DNA of 64,000 bases from Paracoccaceae bacterium. Its GTDB lineage: Bacteria > Pseudomonadota > Alphaproteobacteria > Rhodobacterales > Rhodobacteraceae. The DNA lies in contig JACSRN010000062.1 of the NCBI GenBank assembly GCA_014879735.1, positions 1 through 64,000 of the forward strand. The letters are read 5' to 3'. A model generated the notes under the pieces. It worked only from the letters and a program-made list of their open reading frames with translations, was not told the origin of the DNA and searched no databases. Below, piece after piece: positions 8,667-17,964 of the stretch. The position numbers and the translations under genes were made by a program. Position 1 is the first letter of the stretch. Each line of letters begins with the position of its first letter.

Positions 8667-9956
8667 ATGTCCGAATATACCATTCCCGGAATGCATGTCC
8701 GCGACCGCTTTTTCCCCGTGCCGCTGGATTGGGCGCGGGCCGATGGCGGCAGCATCGAGATCTTCGTCCGCGAGGTGGTCGACCCCAGCCGCAGGAACGA
8801 AGACCTGCCGATCCTGTGCTTTCTGCAGGGCGGCCCCGGCGGCAAGTCGCCCCGACCGATGCGCGAGGGCCCGGTCTGGCTGCATGAGGCGCTCAAGACC
8901 CACCGCGTCCTGTTGCCAGACCAGCGCGGGACGGGGCGGTCCAGCCCCGTCACAGCGGCAACCATGGCGCGGTTTGCCGATGGCGCGGCCGGCGCCGATT
9001 TCCTGGCGCTGTTTCGCGCCGATGCGATCGTGGCCGATTTCGATCACATTCGTCGCCGGCATTACGGTGGCGGGCGCTGGTCGACGCTGGGGCAAAGCTA
9101 TGGCGGCTTTCTCACCCTGACCTGGCTGTCGCGCGCGCCAGAGGGGCTGGCGGCCTGCTATGTCACCGGCGGGCTGCCCTGGATCGGCGCTGCGGCGGAC
9201 GATGTCTATCGCCTGACCTATCCGCGTGTCGCAGGCAAGAATGCCGCCTATTTCCGTCGTTATCCGCAGGATGCTGCCCGGCTGTCGGCCATCGCCGACC
9301 GGCTAGAGGCCGAAGACGTGCGACTGCCCGACGGCGACCGGCTGACGTTCCGGCGGCTGCAGACCCTGGGGCTGGATCTTGGCATGGGGCCGGGTGCCGA
9401 GCGCATCCACTGGCTGCTGGACGAGGCGTTCGAGGGCAACGGCGGCCGCCTCTCGGACCATTTCCTGGCCCAGGTCATGGTGCAGACCGCCTTTCATTCC
9501 AACCCGCTTTTCGCGGCCATTCACGAGGCGATCTACGGGCAGGGGCAGGGCGCGACGGACTGGTCGGCGCAGCGCCTCCGGGCCGAGTTTCCCGCCTTCG
9601 ACCCCGGCGCGCGTCCACCGCTGTTCACCGGCGAGATGATCTATCCCTGGATGTTCGAGGACATCGCCTCGCTGCGCCCGTTCCGCGCTGCGGCCGAGGC
9701 GCTGGCAGCCCGCCCGGTCTGGCCGGCGCTTTACGACCCGGCAAGGCTTGCCGCGAACGAGGTGCCCGTGGCGGCGGCGATCTGGCATGACGACATGTTC
9801 GTGGACGAGGGTCTGTCGCGGCGGACGGCGGCGGCTACCGGAAATCTCGACTACTGGATCACCAATGCCTATGAGCATGACGGTCTGCACCAGTCGGCCG
9901 GCGTCTTCGGCCGCCTGCGCGACATGGTCCTGCACAGGGGCGGGCCGCTGGCCTGA
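8667..9956 (+). CDS. pip: Prolyl iminopeptidase-like alpha/beta hydrolase (peptidase S33)
   Basis: A 429-residue cytoplasmic hydrolase of the larger S33 type. It shows the oxyanion motif GGPGG, the DQRGTGRS strand and the nucleophile elbow LGQSYGGF (Ser144), with the catalytic Asp and His in the C-terminal third (HDGLHQS near the end). This family removes N-terminal proline, and often hydroxyproline, from peptides. The ATG at 8667 is chosen because upstream in-frame codons overlap the permease gene and are not family-like. Its place between a peptide importer and an Xaa-Pro aminopeptidase supports a role in finishing Pro/Hyp peptides. A second, unrelated-length prolyl iminopeptidase lies at 46055-47026. 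Confidence 0.85.
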   Translation: MSEYTIPGMHVRDRFFPVPLDWARADGGSIEIFVREVVDPSRRNEDLPILCFLQGGPGGKSPRPMREGPVWLHEALKTHRVLLPDQRGTGRSSPVTAATMARFADGAAGADFLALFRADAIVADFDHIRRRHYGGGRWSTLGQSYGGFLTLTWLSRAPEGLAACYVTGGLPWIGAAADDVYRLTYPRVAGKNAAYFRRYPQDAARLSAIADRLEAEDVRLPDGDRLTFRRLQTLGLDLGMGPGAERIHWLLDEAFEGNGGRLSDHFLAQVMVQTAFHSNPLFAAIHEAIYGQGQGATDWSAQRLRAEFPAFDPGARPPLFTGEMIYPWMFEDIASLRPFRAAAEALAARPVWPALYDPARLAANEVPVAAAIWHDDMFVDEGLSRRTAAATGNLDYWITNAYEHDGLHQSAGVFGRLRDMVLHRGGPLA

Positions 9957-9961
9957 CAAAT

Positions 9962-11749
9962 ATGAACATGATGACCGATATCCCGATTTCGCGCTTGCGG
10001 GCGTTTCTGGCGGCGCAATCTCTCGACGGCATGATCGTGCCCCGCGCCGATGTGTACCAATCCGAAGTTACCGCGCCGCATGATGATTGCCTGGCCTTCC
10101 TGACCGGCTTCACCGGCTCTGCCGGGATGGCGCTGGTACTGCCGCAAGAGGCGCTGCTCTTCGTCGATGGCCGGTATAAGGTGCAGGCCCGCCAGCAGGT
10201 GGACGCCGCGCTGTTTGCGCTGCACCATCTGCATGACGAGCCGCCCGAGATGTGGTTGCGGGCCAATGGTCGATCCGGCTGGCGCATCGGCGCAGATCCG
10301 TTGCGGCTGACGCTGGCGCAATACGACCGGCTGTCGGCGGCCTGCAGCTTGGTGGGCGCCGAATTGGTGCCGCTGCAAAGCGACCCCTTCGATATCATAT
10401 GGCCCGACCGGCCGCCGCCGCCGCTTGGTCCGGTGCGCGGCATGCCGGCCGCGAAAGCGGGTGCGACCTCGGCCGAAAAGCGCGACCGCATCGCCGCAAC
10501 GCTGCGCGGCGACGATGCCGATCTGCTGGTGGAAACCCAGCCCGACAATATCGCCTGGTTGCTGAACGTGCGCGGATCCGACGTACCGATGAACCCGGTC
10601 CCGCAATCCTTCCTGATCCTTCATGCCGATGGCCGCTGCGAATGGTTTGTCGACAGCCGCAAGCTGGGCAACCGCATCGGCGCGCTCGACCTTGGAGATG
10701 TCGTTCTGACCGGGCCGGAGAGTTTCGCAAGCCGCTTGGGCGAGGCGGTACAGGGCCGCAGGGTGCTGGCCGACCCGGATTTTGCCCCCGCCGCGCTGCG
10801 GGCCTGGGTCGACAGGGGCGGCGGCACGCTGGTGCCGGCGAGTGATCCGATCACCCTTGCCAAGGCCATCAAGACCCCGGCCGAGCTTGCCGGTTTCCGC
10901 GAGGCGCATCTGGCCGATGGCGTGGCGCTGACCAGTTTTCTGGCCTGGCTGACGGCCGAGGTGCCGCGCCGCGAAGCCGCAGGGCACCCGGTGACGGAAC
11001 TGGAGGCCGAGGCCCGCCTGCATGCCTTTCGCGCGGCGCAACCGGGCTTTCTGGAAGACAGTTTCCGCACCATCTCGGCGGCCGGCGCCAATGCGGCGAT
11101 GTGCCACTACGCCGCCACCACCGCCTCCGATGCGGTCATCGTCACCGGCCGGCCCTACCTGGTGGATTCGGGCGGGCAATATGCGACGGGCACCACCGAC
11201 GTGACCCGGACGGTCATGTTCGGTGTCCCCGACCGGCAGATGAAAGATGCCTGCACCGCCGTGTTGAAGGGGTTTCTGTCGCTGCTGACGGCCCGTTTCC
11301 CGGTCGATACCAAGGGGCATCAGCTGGATGCCTTTGCCCGTCGTGCCCTGTGGGACATCGGGCTGGACTATGATCATGGCACCGGCCACGGCGTCGGCCA
11401 CAACCTGCTGATCCACGAATATCCGTTCCGTTTTGCCAAGACGGCCAATCCGTTCGGGTTGCGGCCCGGCGCAATCATGACCATCGAGCCGGGGTTCTAT
11501 GCCGAGGGCGCGTTCGGCATCCGGATCGAGAACCAGGTTGAGGTGGTGGCCGACCCGGAAGCGCCTGGCTTCTGTCGCTTCGTCTCGCTGACGTTGGCGC
11601 CCATCGATCTGACCATGGTCCACCGCGACGCCTTGACCGCCGCCGAGACGGCCAAGCTTGACGCCTATCACGCCGAGGTCCGGCGCAAGCTGGCACCGCT
11701 GGTCGATGACGCGACCAGGGACTATCTGGCGCGCGTCTGCCCGGGCTGA
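9962..11749 (+). CDS. pepP: Xaa-Pro aminopeptidase (peptidase M24B)
   Basis: A 595-residue cytoplasmic metallopeptidase of the long, three-domain type (two creatinase N-terminal domains, then the pita-bread M24 domain from about residue 310). Dinuclear metal ligands are visible in LVDSGGQYATGTTDVTR (two Asp), GTGHGVGHNLLIHEYP (His), IEPGFY (Glu) and IRIENQVEV (Glu). It releases the N-terminal residue preceding proline, making the prolyl peptide that the neighbouring iminopeptidase can attack. It starts five bases after that gene; ATG codons at 9968 and 9971 are alternative starts. It ends the plus-strand peptide operon. Confidence 0.93.
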   Translation: MNMMTDIPISRLRAFLAAQSLDGMIVPRADVYQSEVTAPHDDCLAFLTGFTGSAGMALVLPQEALLFVDGRYKVQARQQVDAALFALHHLHDEPPEMWLRANGRSGWRIGADPLRLTLAQYDRLSAACSLVGAELVPLQSDPFDIIWPDRPPPPLGPVRGMPAAKAGATSAEKRDRIAATLRGDDADLLVETQPDNIAWLLNVRGSDVPMNPVPQSFLILHADGRCEWFVDSRKLGNRIGALDLGDVVLTGPESFASRLGEAVQGRRVLADPDFAPAALRAWVDRGGGTLVPASDPITLAKAIKTPAELAGFREAHLADGVALTSFLAWLTAEVPRREAAGHPVTELEAEARLHAFRAAQPGFLEDSFRTISAAGANAAMCHYAATTASDAVIVTGRPYLVDSGGQYATGTTDVTRTVMFGVPDRQMKDACTAVLKGFLSLLTARFPVDTKGHQLDAFARRALWDIGLDYDHGTGHGVGHNLLIHEYPFRFAKTANPFGLRPGAIMTIEPGFYAEGAFGIRIENQVEVVADPEAPGFCRFVSLTLAPIDLTMVHRDALTAAETAKLDAYHAEVRRKLAPLVDDATRDYLARVCPG

Positions 11750-11930
11750 CGGTTCTGTCGGTCCGGACGCGACGATGCCGCGCCGCCGCCCGGCCCGGTT
11801 TATGGCCCTGACGGGTGGCCAATCCGCGGCGAGCGGTGCGGGGTGGGGGGTGCGGGCAGGGCGCCTCTTGCTTTCCGCGGCAACCATCTGCGGGTAGGCA
11901 AGACACGGGCTGGCCGCGATCACCCTGTCG

Positions 11931-13613
11931 CTAATCCGCCGGCCGGTCCAGCCAGCGGGGCAGGCGGCGTGGTGCCTGGCCGGTGATTGCCGCCGCCGCA
12001 CAGTCTTCAAGCGCACCGAAGCGGACGGCGCGGCCGGAAAGGCCGGGGCCGTAATGGGCGTATTTGCCGGAATTGGTCATCAGCGCGCGGGTGGCCGGCG
12101 GGAAGACGGGTTCCGAGATCGAACACCAGCAGAGGTCGGGCAGGACCTGCACGCCTGCCGCCTCCAGCCGGGCCAATGTGCCATCGCTGCGCGCCTGCGC
12201 GATGACGGCGCGGCCGGCGGTCAGGATGGTGGCGATGGCGACGCGCCGCCCCTTCAGCGCCGCCGCCAGCGCGCGGCATTCCGGCAGGCTGGCATGCGGG
12301 CTGCCGATGGCGACCAGATCCACCGCCTCCGGCCCGTCATTCAGGATCTGCCAGCCCGCCGCCATATCGGCGCGAGAGATGTTTGCGTGGTCGGCATCGG
12401 GGGCGATCGACCCGGCCTCGGGGGTCACACCCTGAACATGCAGCATCGGCGCGGCCGAGGTGGTGCCGAAGGCCGCGCAAAGCGCCTTCAGATCGTCGGC
12501 CGAAGGCCTCGCCCCGGCCAGTCCGCGCAGAAGCGGAATGCGGTCAGGCGCGGCCTGCCCGGCCAGCCAGCCGATCAGCGGCCAGAAGGCATCGTCGATA
12601 TTCTGTGGCAGATCAATGTCGATGATCCGCTGCGCCCGGCGGTTTTCATCCAGATAGACACCCGCCAGCGGCGCCCGGCCAGTGATGGCGATGCAGAGGT
12701 CAAGGAAATCCGGATGCTTGGCGGTGCGCGCGCCCAGGACCGAATTGGCATAGATCACCGCGTTGGATTCCGCCCAGGCGATGGCCTCGCCCTGAGCCGG
12801 CGCCGTATCCAGGAGATAGGGCGAGCAGGTAAAGCTCGGCTGGCACCCCATGGTCACATAGGCATCGGCCAGCCGCGCCGCCGGGCCGCCGAAATCGGGC
12901 GGCACGCCCTGGCGCTGCCAGTTGGCGCGGTCAACGGAGATGGCGTTCATCGTGGTCGGGATGCGGACCTTTGCCCCCATATCGGCCATGGTCTGCGCGA
13001 AGGTCAGGTTGGCCGGGCTGGCATAGATGCAGCCGTCGATATGGCCCTGCGTCACGTCGATCAGCCGCGAAGCCCCCTGCTGCGCCGCCATGGCACAGAT
13101 GATGCGCATGGCCTGTTGCGCGGCAGGCCCTTCGGCACCATCCAGCATCGCGCGGTCATTGGCTGTCAGGTCAAGCGTTGCCGTGGCGGGCGGGGCCAGC
13201 GGCAGGGTCAGGCCGCCGGCGATCAGGGCGGTATCCGTAACCTGCACCTGCGGCTCTGCCGCCAGTGCCGCGAAATCGGCAGGCGACAGCCGCAGGACCG
13301 GAAGGGGATGGCCGAACATCTCGGCCGCAATCAGCGCACCCAGAGTCACCACGTCTTCGGCTTCGGAAAACACCAGCGCGGCCGGCGCGCGGCCCGACAA
13401 GGCCATGTCCAGCAGCACGCCCGAGCCGGTGCAGGAGCCCCGGGTCGAGGGCATCAGCACCACCGCGCCGGTCAGGCAGCGCCCGTGCAGCGGGTGGTGG
13501 ACGTCGATCACGCAGCCCGTGGCCGGATCGATCCCGCCCCAGAAGCTGAGCGGTTCGGTCGTGGCGATGACCGGGCCATCGGCAGTGCCGGCAAGGATCG
13601 CGCGGGCGGTCAT
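11931..13613 (-). CDS. lhpI: Aconitase X, fused small and large domains (cis-3-hydroxy-L-proline dehydratase type)
   Basis: A 560-residue AcnX protein. The swivel (AcnX-S) domain is N-terminal (residues 1-130, with [13 protein letters not shown]). The large catalytic domain follows, including [21 protein letters not shown] and [18 protein letters not shown], and cysteines suited to an iron-sulfur cluster. Bacterial AcnX proteins in hydroxyproline clusters dehydrate cis-3-hydroxy-L-proline to delta1-pyrroline-2-carboxylate. The fused form here matches that group; other AcnX enzymes are mevalonate-5-phosphate dehydratases in archaea, which does not fit this context. Its start overlaps the epimerase stop by four bases, placing it last in a seven-gene operon. 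Confidence 0.88.
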   Translation of the reverse strand: MTARAILAGTADGPVIATTEPLSFWGGIDPATGCVIDVHHPLHGRCLTGAVVLMPSTRGSCTGSGVLLDMALSGRAPAALVFSEAEDVVTLGALIAAEMFGHPLPVLRLSPADFAALAAEPQVQVTDTALIAGGLTLPLAPPATATLDLTANDRAMLDGAEGPAAQQAMRIICAMAAQQGASRLIDVTQGHIDGCIYASPANLTFAQTMADMGAKVRIPTTMNAISVDRANWQRQGVPPDFGGPAARLADAYVTMGCQPSFTCSPYLLDTAPAQGEAIAWAESNAVIYANSVLGARTAKHPDFLDLCIAITGRAPLAGVYLDENRRAQRIIDIDLPQNIDDAFWPLIGWLAGQAAPDRIPLLRGLAGARPSADDLKALCAAFGTTSAAPMLHVQGVTPEAGSIAPDADHANISRADMAAGWQILNDGPEAVDLVAIGSPHASLPECRALAAALKGRRVAIATILTAGRAVIAQARSDGTLARLEAAGVQVLPDLCWCSISEPVFPPATRALMTNSGKYAHYGPGLSGRAVRFGALEDCAAAAITGQAPRRLPRWLDRPAD

Positions 13614-14611
13614 TTCACCACAAAGCCATGGGCATAGGGGTCGCGGTCGTCGATGAAGATGGTGTTGATGCCGGTCTGCCGCGCCCAGCCGCCGACCGAG
13701 GGGATGATGGCGGGGATGTTGCCGGCCGAGGCCGCCGCCTCGACCCTGCCCTTGAAGATCGAGCCGATGATCGATTCATGCCAGAATTCATCGCCCACTT
13801 TCAGCCGCCCCTTGGCCACCAGTTGCGCCATGCGCGCCGACGTGCCGGTGCCGCAGGGTGAACGGTCAATCGCCTTGTCACCGTAGAACACCGCGTTGCG
13901 GGCATGGGCGCCCGGTTGCGTCGGCTGGCCGGTCCAGAGGATATGGCTGAGGCCATTGATGGCCGGGTGCTCGGGGTGGATGAACTGGTATTTCTCGTTC
14001 AGTGCCCGGCGCAGTTTCGGGGAAAAGCCGATCAACTCTCCGGCCGTGAAATCGGCCATGTCGCGGAAATTCTTCTGCGGCTCGACGATGGCGTAGAAAT
14101 TGCCACCGTAAGCGACGTCTACCACGATCTCGCCCAGGCCCTCGACATGCGCACTTAACCCCTCGGCATGCAGATAGGCGGGCACGTTGGTCAGCCGCAC
14201 TTCCTCGACAAAGCGGCCTTGCTGCACATAGCTGATATCCACCTTGCCGGCGGGGGCGTCGATCGACAGGCGGCCCGGTTCGCGCGGGGTGATCAGGCCG
14301 TTCTCCAGCCCCATGGTGATGGTGCCGATCGTGCCATGGCCGCACATCGGCAGGCAGCCCGAGGTTTCGATGAACAGCACGCCCACCTCGCAATCGGGGC
14401 GCGTGGGCGGGTAGAGGATGCTGCCTGACATCATGTCATGGCCGCGCGGCTCGAACATCAGCCCGGTGCGGATCCAGTCGAATTCGCGCAGGAAATGCGC
14501 GCGGCGTTCCAGCATGGTGGCGCCCTCCAGCCGTGGGCCGCCGCCGGAAACGAGGCGGACCGGGTTGCCGCAGGTGTGCCCGTCAAGGCAAGAGAAGGTG
14601 TGGACGGCCAT
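13610..14611 (-). CDS. 4-hydroxyproline 2-epimerase
   Basis: A 333-residue enzyme, exactly the usual length of bacterial 4-hydroxyproline 2-epimerases (HypRE/LhpA group), converting trans-4-hydroxy-L-proline to cis-4-hydroxy-D-proline. The N terminus [15 protein letters not shown] is diagnostic. The two catalytic cysteines are Cys90 in MCGHGTIG and Cys253 in [10 protein letters not shown]. The start at 14611 is supported by length and by the short gap to the preceding dehydrogenase stop. It sits between the dehydrogenase that would oxidise its D-product and AcnX, so the operon handles both 4- and 3-hydroxyproline isomers. Confidence 0.93.
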   Translation of the reverse strand: MAVHTFSCLDGHTCGNPVRLVSGGGPRLEGATMLERRAHFLREFDWIRTGLMFEPRGHDMMSGSILYPPTRPDCEVGVLFIETSGCLPMCGHGTIGTITMGLENGLITPREPGRLSIDAPAGKVDISYVQQGRFVEEVRLTNVPAYLHAEGLSAHVEGLGEIVVDVAYGGNFYAIVEPQKNFRDMADFTAGELIGFSPKLRRALNEKYQFIHPEHPAINGLSHILWTGQPTQPGAHARNAVFYGDKAIDRSPCGTGTSARMAQLVAKGRLKVGDEFWHESIIGSIFKGRVEAAASAGNIPAIIPSVGGWARQTGINTIFIDDRDPYAHGFVVK

Positions 14612-14615
14612 GACG

Positions 14616-15854
14616 CTAGAATCTCTGCGGGCTGAAGGGCGCAAGATCGAGAACAGGTGGGGCGCCGGTCAACAGATCGGCGATCAACCGGGCGGTGCCC
14701 GCCGATTGGGTCAGGCCAAGGTGGCCGTGGCCGAAGGCATAGGCGACGCGCGGCGTGGCACGAGCCTGGCCGATCACCGGCAGGCTGTCGGGCAGCGAGG
14801 GGCGGAAACCCATCCATTGTACGCCGCCCTGCGGGTTCAGGCCGGGCAGGAAGGACTGTGCCTTCCTCAGCATCGCCTCTGACCGCTTGAAATTCGGCGG
14901 CAGCTTCAGCCCGCCCAGTTCAACTGCCCCGCCGACCCGGATGCCGGTGGACAGGCGCACCACGACAAAGCCATGTCCACCGAACGTTACCTGGGTGCGC
15001 AGATCGAAGGCGGTTTCGGGCAGCGTCGTGTTATAGCCGCGCTCGGTTTCCAGCGGCACCCGGTCGCCCAGCCCGGCGGCCAGCGGTTTCGAGAAGGCGC
15101 CGGCGGCGACCACGACCTGCGTGCCACGCAGCGGCTGTCCCTTGGTGACGATCTCGACGCCTTTGTCATCGGGCAGCAGGGCCGTGACTTCGGCCCGCTC
15201 GATCCCACCGCCATTGGCGCGGAAACGGTCTGCCAGCGCCAACGTGTACAATTCGGGATCGGCGATGGAATACCAGCCGGGGGTAAAGGTGCCATGGGTA
15301 AAGCGCGGGGCAAGGCCGGGTTGCAACGCGGCCATCTCGGCGGCATTCATATGGGTGAAGGCGATGCCGTGGTCTGCCCGTGCCTGCCAGCCGGGCAGCG
15401 AGGCGCGAAACTCACCTTCGCCCTCGTAGACCTGCAGGTTGCCGTCCTTGCGCAGCATGGCCGCCGTGCCGGTGGCGGCCAGAAACGGCTCAAGCTCTGC
15501 CCGGGACAGATCCATCAGCGCGGTCTGCGCCAGCGTTGACGCCGCGACATTGGCCGGCAGACAGGCGCGGGAAAAGCGCAACATCCACGGCGCGATCTGC
15601 AGGGCATAGGCGGGCGGGATCGACAGCGGTCCCAGCGGATCCATCAGCCATTTCGGCGCCTTGCGCAGGATGCCGGGCGAAGCGAGCGGCAGGATGTCCG
15701 TGAAGGCAAAGGCGCCGGCATTGCCGGCCGATGCGCCGGCCGCAGGCCTGTCGCGATCCACGACCACAACGGCCAAGCCCCGCGCCTGCAGCGCCAGCGC
15801 GACGGAAAGACCCACCACGCCCGCGCCGATCACCACGACGTCAGTCTGCATCAT
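14616..15854 (-). CDS. FAD-dependent D-amino acid dehydrogenase, probable D-hydroxyproline dehydrogenase
   Basis: A 412-residue DadA-type flavoprotein (DAO fold). The dinucleotide-binding motif VVIGAGVVGLSVALAL is at residues 6-21, with acidic VVVDRD after the second strand. The C-terminal GHGHLGLTQSAGTARL segment is typical of this family. It oxidises a D-amino acid, passing electrons to quinone. Directly upstream of the epimerase, its natural substrate is most likely cis-4-hydroxy-D-proline, giving delta1-pyrroline-4-hydroxy-2-carboxylate. ATG at 15851 is an equally good start. Heteromeric D-hydroxyproline dehydrogenases exist, but no partner subunits are seen here. Confidence 0.85.
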   Translation of the reverse strand: MMQTDVVVIGAGVVGLSVALALQARGLAVVVVDRDRPAAGASAGNAGAFAFTDILPLASPGILRKAPKWLMDPLGPLSIPPAYALQIAPWMLRFSRACLPANVAASTLAQTALMDLSRAELEPFLAATGTAAMLRKDGNLQVYEGEGEFRASLPGWQARADHGIAFTHMNAAEMAALQPGLAPRFTHGTFTPGWYSIADPELYTLALADRFRANGGGIERAEVTALLPDDKGVEIVTKGQPLRGTQVVVAAGAFSKPLAAGLGDRVPLETERGYNTTLPETAFDLRTQVTFGGHGFVVVRLSTGIRVGGAVELGGLKLPPNFKRSEAMLRKAQSFLPGLNPQGGVQWMGFRPSLPDSLPVIGQARATPRVAYAFGHGHLGLTQSAGTARLIADLLTGAPPVLDLAPFSPQRF

Positions 15855-15858
15855 GCCC

Positions 15859-16581
15859 TCAATGCGTCGCGGCGAGGAAAGTTTTCAGCGACTCGGTCTG
15901 CGGTGCGTCGAACAGCTGCGCCGGCGGGGCGATTTCCGCCATCACCCCCTTGTCGAAGAAGGCCACGCGGTCCGACACCTCGCGCGCGAATTTCATCTCG
16001 TGCGTGACGCAGATCATCGTCATGCCTTCGCTGGCCAGCAGGCGCAGGGTATCCAGCACCTCGCCCACAAGCTGCGGGTCAAGGGCGGATGTCACCTCGT
16101 CGAACAGCATGTAATCGGGCGACATCGCCAGCGCGCGGGCAATCGCCATGCGCTGCTGCTGGCCGCCCGACAATCGGCTGGGGTAGACATCCAGCTTGTC
16201 GCCCAGGCCCACATGCGACAGCTGCTTCACCGCCATCTCGCGCGCCTGTTCCTTCGACTGGCCCAGCACCTTGCGCGGGGCAAGGGTGACGTTTTCCAGC
16301 ACGGTCAGATGCGGGAAGGCGTTGAACTGCTGGAACACGATGCCCAGCTTCTGCCGAAGCTTGTTCAGATCGGTCGATTTGGCATGCACATCGGTGCCAT
16401 CCACCAGTATCCGCCCGCTGTCGATCTTCTCCAGCCCGTTGATGCAGGTCAGAAGCGTCGATTTCCCCGAGCCGGAGCCGCCGATCACGGTCAGCACCTC
16501 GCCATTCGGGACAGTCAGGTTGATGCCTTTCAGAACCTGCAGCGCACCAAAGGACTTGTAGACGTTCTCGATCTCAATCAT
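15859..16581 (-). CDS. Polar amino-acid ABC transporter ATP-binding protein
   Basis: A 240-residue GlnQ/HisP-type ATPase, the usual length. It has Walker A GGSGSGKS, signature LSGGQQQRMAIARA and Walker B MLFDEVTSALDP. The ATG at 16581 is preferred over an upstream one because MIEIENVYKSFG is the standard beginning and it overlaps the permease gene by eight bases, as is common in these operons. It powers uptake with the two permeases and binding protein upstream. Context suggests free hydroxyproline or a related imino acid as cargo. Confidence 0.95.
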   Translation of the reverse strand: MIEIENVYKSFGALQVLKGINLTVPNGEVLTVIGGSGSGKSTLLTCINGLEKIDSGRILVDGTDVHAKSTDLNKLRQKLGIVFQQFNAFPHLTVLENVTLAPRKVLGQSKEQAREMAVKQLSHVGLGDKLDVYPSRLSGGQQQRMAIARALAMSPDYMLFDEVTSALDPQLVGEVLDTLRLLASEGMTMICVTHEMKFAREVSDRVAFFDKGVMAEIAPPAQLFDAPQTESLKTFLAATH

Positions 16582-17227
16582 TGGACCACCGCTTTTCGAG
16601 ATACCCGCCAAACCGGGCAAGGGGGAAGCTGATCACGAAGTAGAACAGCCCACAGATGAGCAGAAGGAACAGCGGTTCCTGCAGGCGGGTGATCAGGATT
16701 TGCGTCGATTTCATCAACTCTACCACCTGCACCACATAGACCAGCGCCGAATCCTTCATCACGCCGAGCGCCAGCCCGATCCAGGACGGAAGTGCGACGC
16801 GGGTGGCCAGCGGCATCACGATATAGCGCATGTCCTGGGCCCAGGTCATGCCCAGTGACCGCGCGGCGCGGCGGGTGTTCAGCGGTACCGCGTCGATGCC
16901 GCCACGCACGATCTCGGCGCAATAGGCGGCCGTGTACAGCGTCAGCACCATGCAGGCGACGGTGAAGCCCGACATCTGCAGCCGCAGCACGGTGCCAAGG
17001 AAGGCATTGGCCAGCACCAGCTGGATGAGCAGCGGAATCGAACGCGAGACATCAAGCACGAATGTGACCGGCGCGGCCCAGATCGCGCCGAGCTGATAGC
17101 GGAAGACACCGAAGACGATGCCAAGCACGGTACCGAAGACCACCGAAACCGCGGTGACGAGGATGGTCATCCCCGCGCCCTTGGTCAGGAACCACAGGTC
17201 GGCGGCGCTGAGGGCAGTGTCAAACAT
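16574..17227 (-). CDS. Polar amino-acid ABC transporter permease (HisM/GlnP type)
   Basis: A 217-residue integral membrane protein with about five transmembrane helices and the family motif VEVARSIPLL-like DVSRSIPLLIQLVLAN. The ATPase-contact loop reads NTRRAARSLGMTW. A GAGGGG ribosome site precedes the ATG at 17227. It is one half of a heterodimeric channel with the next upstream permease. Confidence 0.93.
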   Translation of the reverse strand: MFDTALSAADLWFLTKGAGMTILVTAVSVVFGTVLGIVFGVFRYQLGAIWAAPVTFVLDVSRSIPLLIQLVLANAFLGTVLRLQMSGFTVACMVLTLYTAAYCAEIVRGGIDAVPLNTRRAARSLGMTWAQDMRYIVMPLATRVALPSWIGLALGVMKDSALVYVVQVVELMKSTQILITRLQEPLFLLLICGLFYFVISFPLARFGGYLEKRWSND

Positions 17228-17239
17228 GGCAGCGCCCCC

Positions 17240-17905
17240 TCAATACCGGAACAGGCGCGCGGCGACGAGCCGTGCACCCAGTTGGATGATCTTGGTGATC
17301 AGATAGAAGATCACCCCCGCGATGGCGAACAGTTCGAACGTGCGGAAGGTCAGCGCGTTCAGATCCTGCGTGACGCCATAGAGATCGATGTTCAGGCCGA
17401 CGGTGACGCCAAGCGAGGTCATCAGGATGGCCCAGACCATCTGGTTCGTCATCGGCAGGAAGGCGATGCGCAGCATCTGCGGCATGACGATATAGCCGAA
17501 GGCCTCCAGCGGCGTCATGCCCAGCGACCGGCCGGCGCGGGTTTGCGTCTCTGGAATGGCCTTCAGCGCGCCGCGGAAGTTTTCCGCCAGATAGCCCGCG
17601 TTGTTAAAGGTGATTCCAATCAGCAGCGACGTGAAGGGGCTGAAATGAATGCCAAAACTGGCAACCCCGAAATGCGCCATATAGATCTGGAAAAGCGCCG
17701 GCGTATTGCGCGCGACCTCGACCCAGGTCACGGCAAAGCCGTTCAGCACCCGGTTGCCTGACAGGCGGAACAGTGTCAGCAGCACGGCAAGCGCGATGCC
17801 GATCGCCATCGACAGCAGCGCGATCTCCATCGTGACCAGCGCACCGTCAAGCATCTGCGGCAGCTTTGACAGCGCCTGCTTCCATTGAAACGTATAGCCG
17901 AACAT
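17240..17905 (-). CDS. Polar amino-acid ABC transporter permease (HisQ type)
   Basis: A 221-residue permease of the same family as its neighbour, with the signature WVEVARNTPALFQIYM and the EAA loop ETQTRAGRSLGMTPLEA. The ATG at 17905 is chosen because GGGAGG lies five bases upstream; a GTG one codon earlier is less likely. It lies 12 bases before the second permease and is separated from the binding-protein gene by a strong hairpin. Confidence 0.93.
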   Translation of the reverse strand: MFGYTFQWKQALSKLPQMLDGALVTMEIALLSMAIGIALAVLLTLFRLSGNRVLNGFAVTWVEVARNTPALFQIYMAHFGVASFGIHFSPFTSLLIGITFNNAGYLAENFRGALKAIPETQTRAGRSLGMTPLEAFGYIVMPQMLRIAFLPMTNQMVWAILMTSLGVTVGLNIDLYGVTQDLNALTFRTFELFAIAGVIFYLITKIIQLGARLVAARLFRY

Positions 17906-17930
17906 CACCGCCTCCCGTCGGAGATGAAAT

Positions 17931-17956
17931 GCGGCGCGAGGGGACCCCCGCGCCGC
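17931..17956 (-). other. Strong GC hairpin after binding-protein gene
   Basis: GCGGCGCG and CGCGCCGC form an 8-bp stem, extended inside by GGGG/CCCC around a single base. It lies eight bases after the binding-protein stop and 26 bases before the permease start. There is no U-tract. As in many amino-acid ABC operons, it probably protects the upstream mRNA segment so that the periplasmic protein is made in excess. Confidence 0.6.
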
Positions 17957-17964
17957 GACGGATC

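Noticed and set aside
11750-11930. Possible terminator between the converging aminopeptidase and AcnX genes
   Set aside because: I found no stem followed by a T-run in this 181-base gap, and no open frame with family-like sequence.
9869-12016. 715-residue minus-strand open frame opposite the Xaa-Pro aminopeptidase
   Set aside because: It covers a clear M24B peptidase on the other strand and has no recognisable domain.
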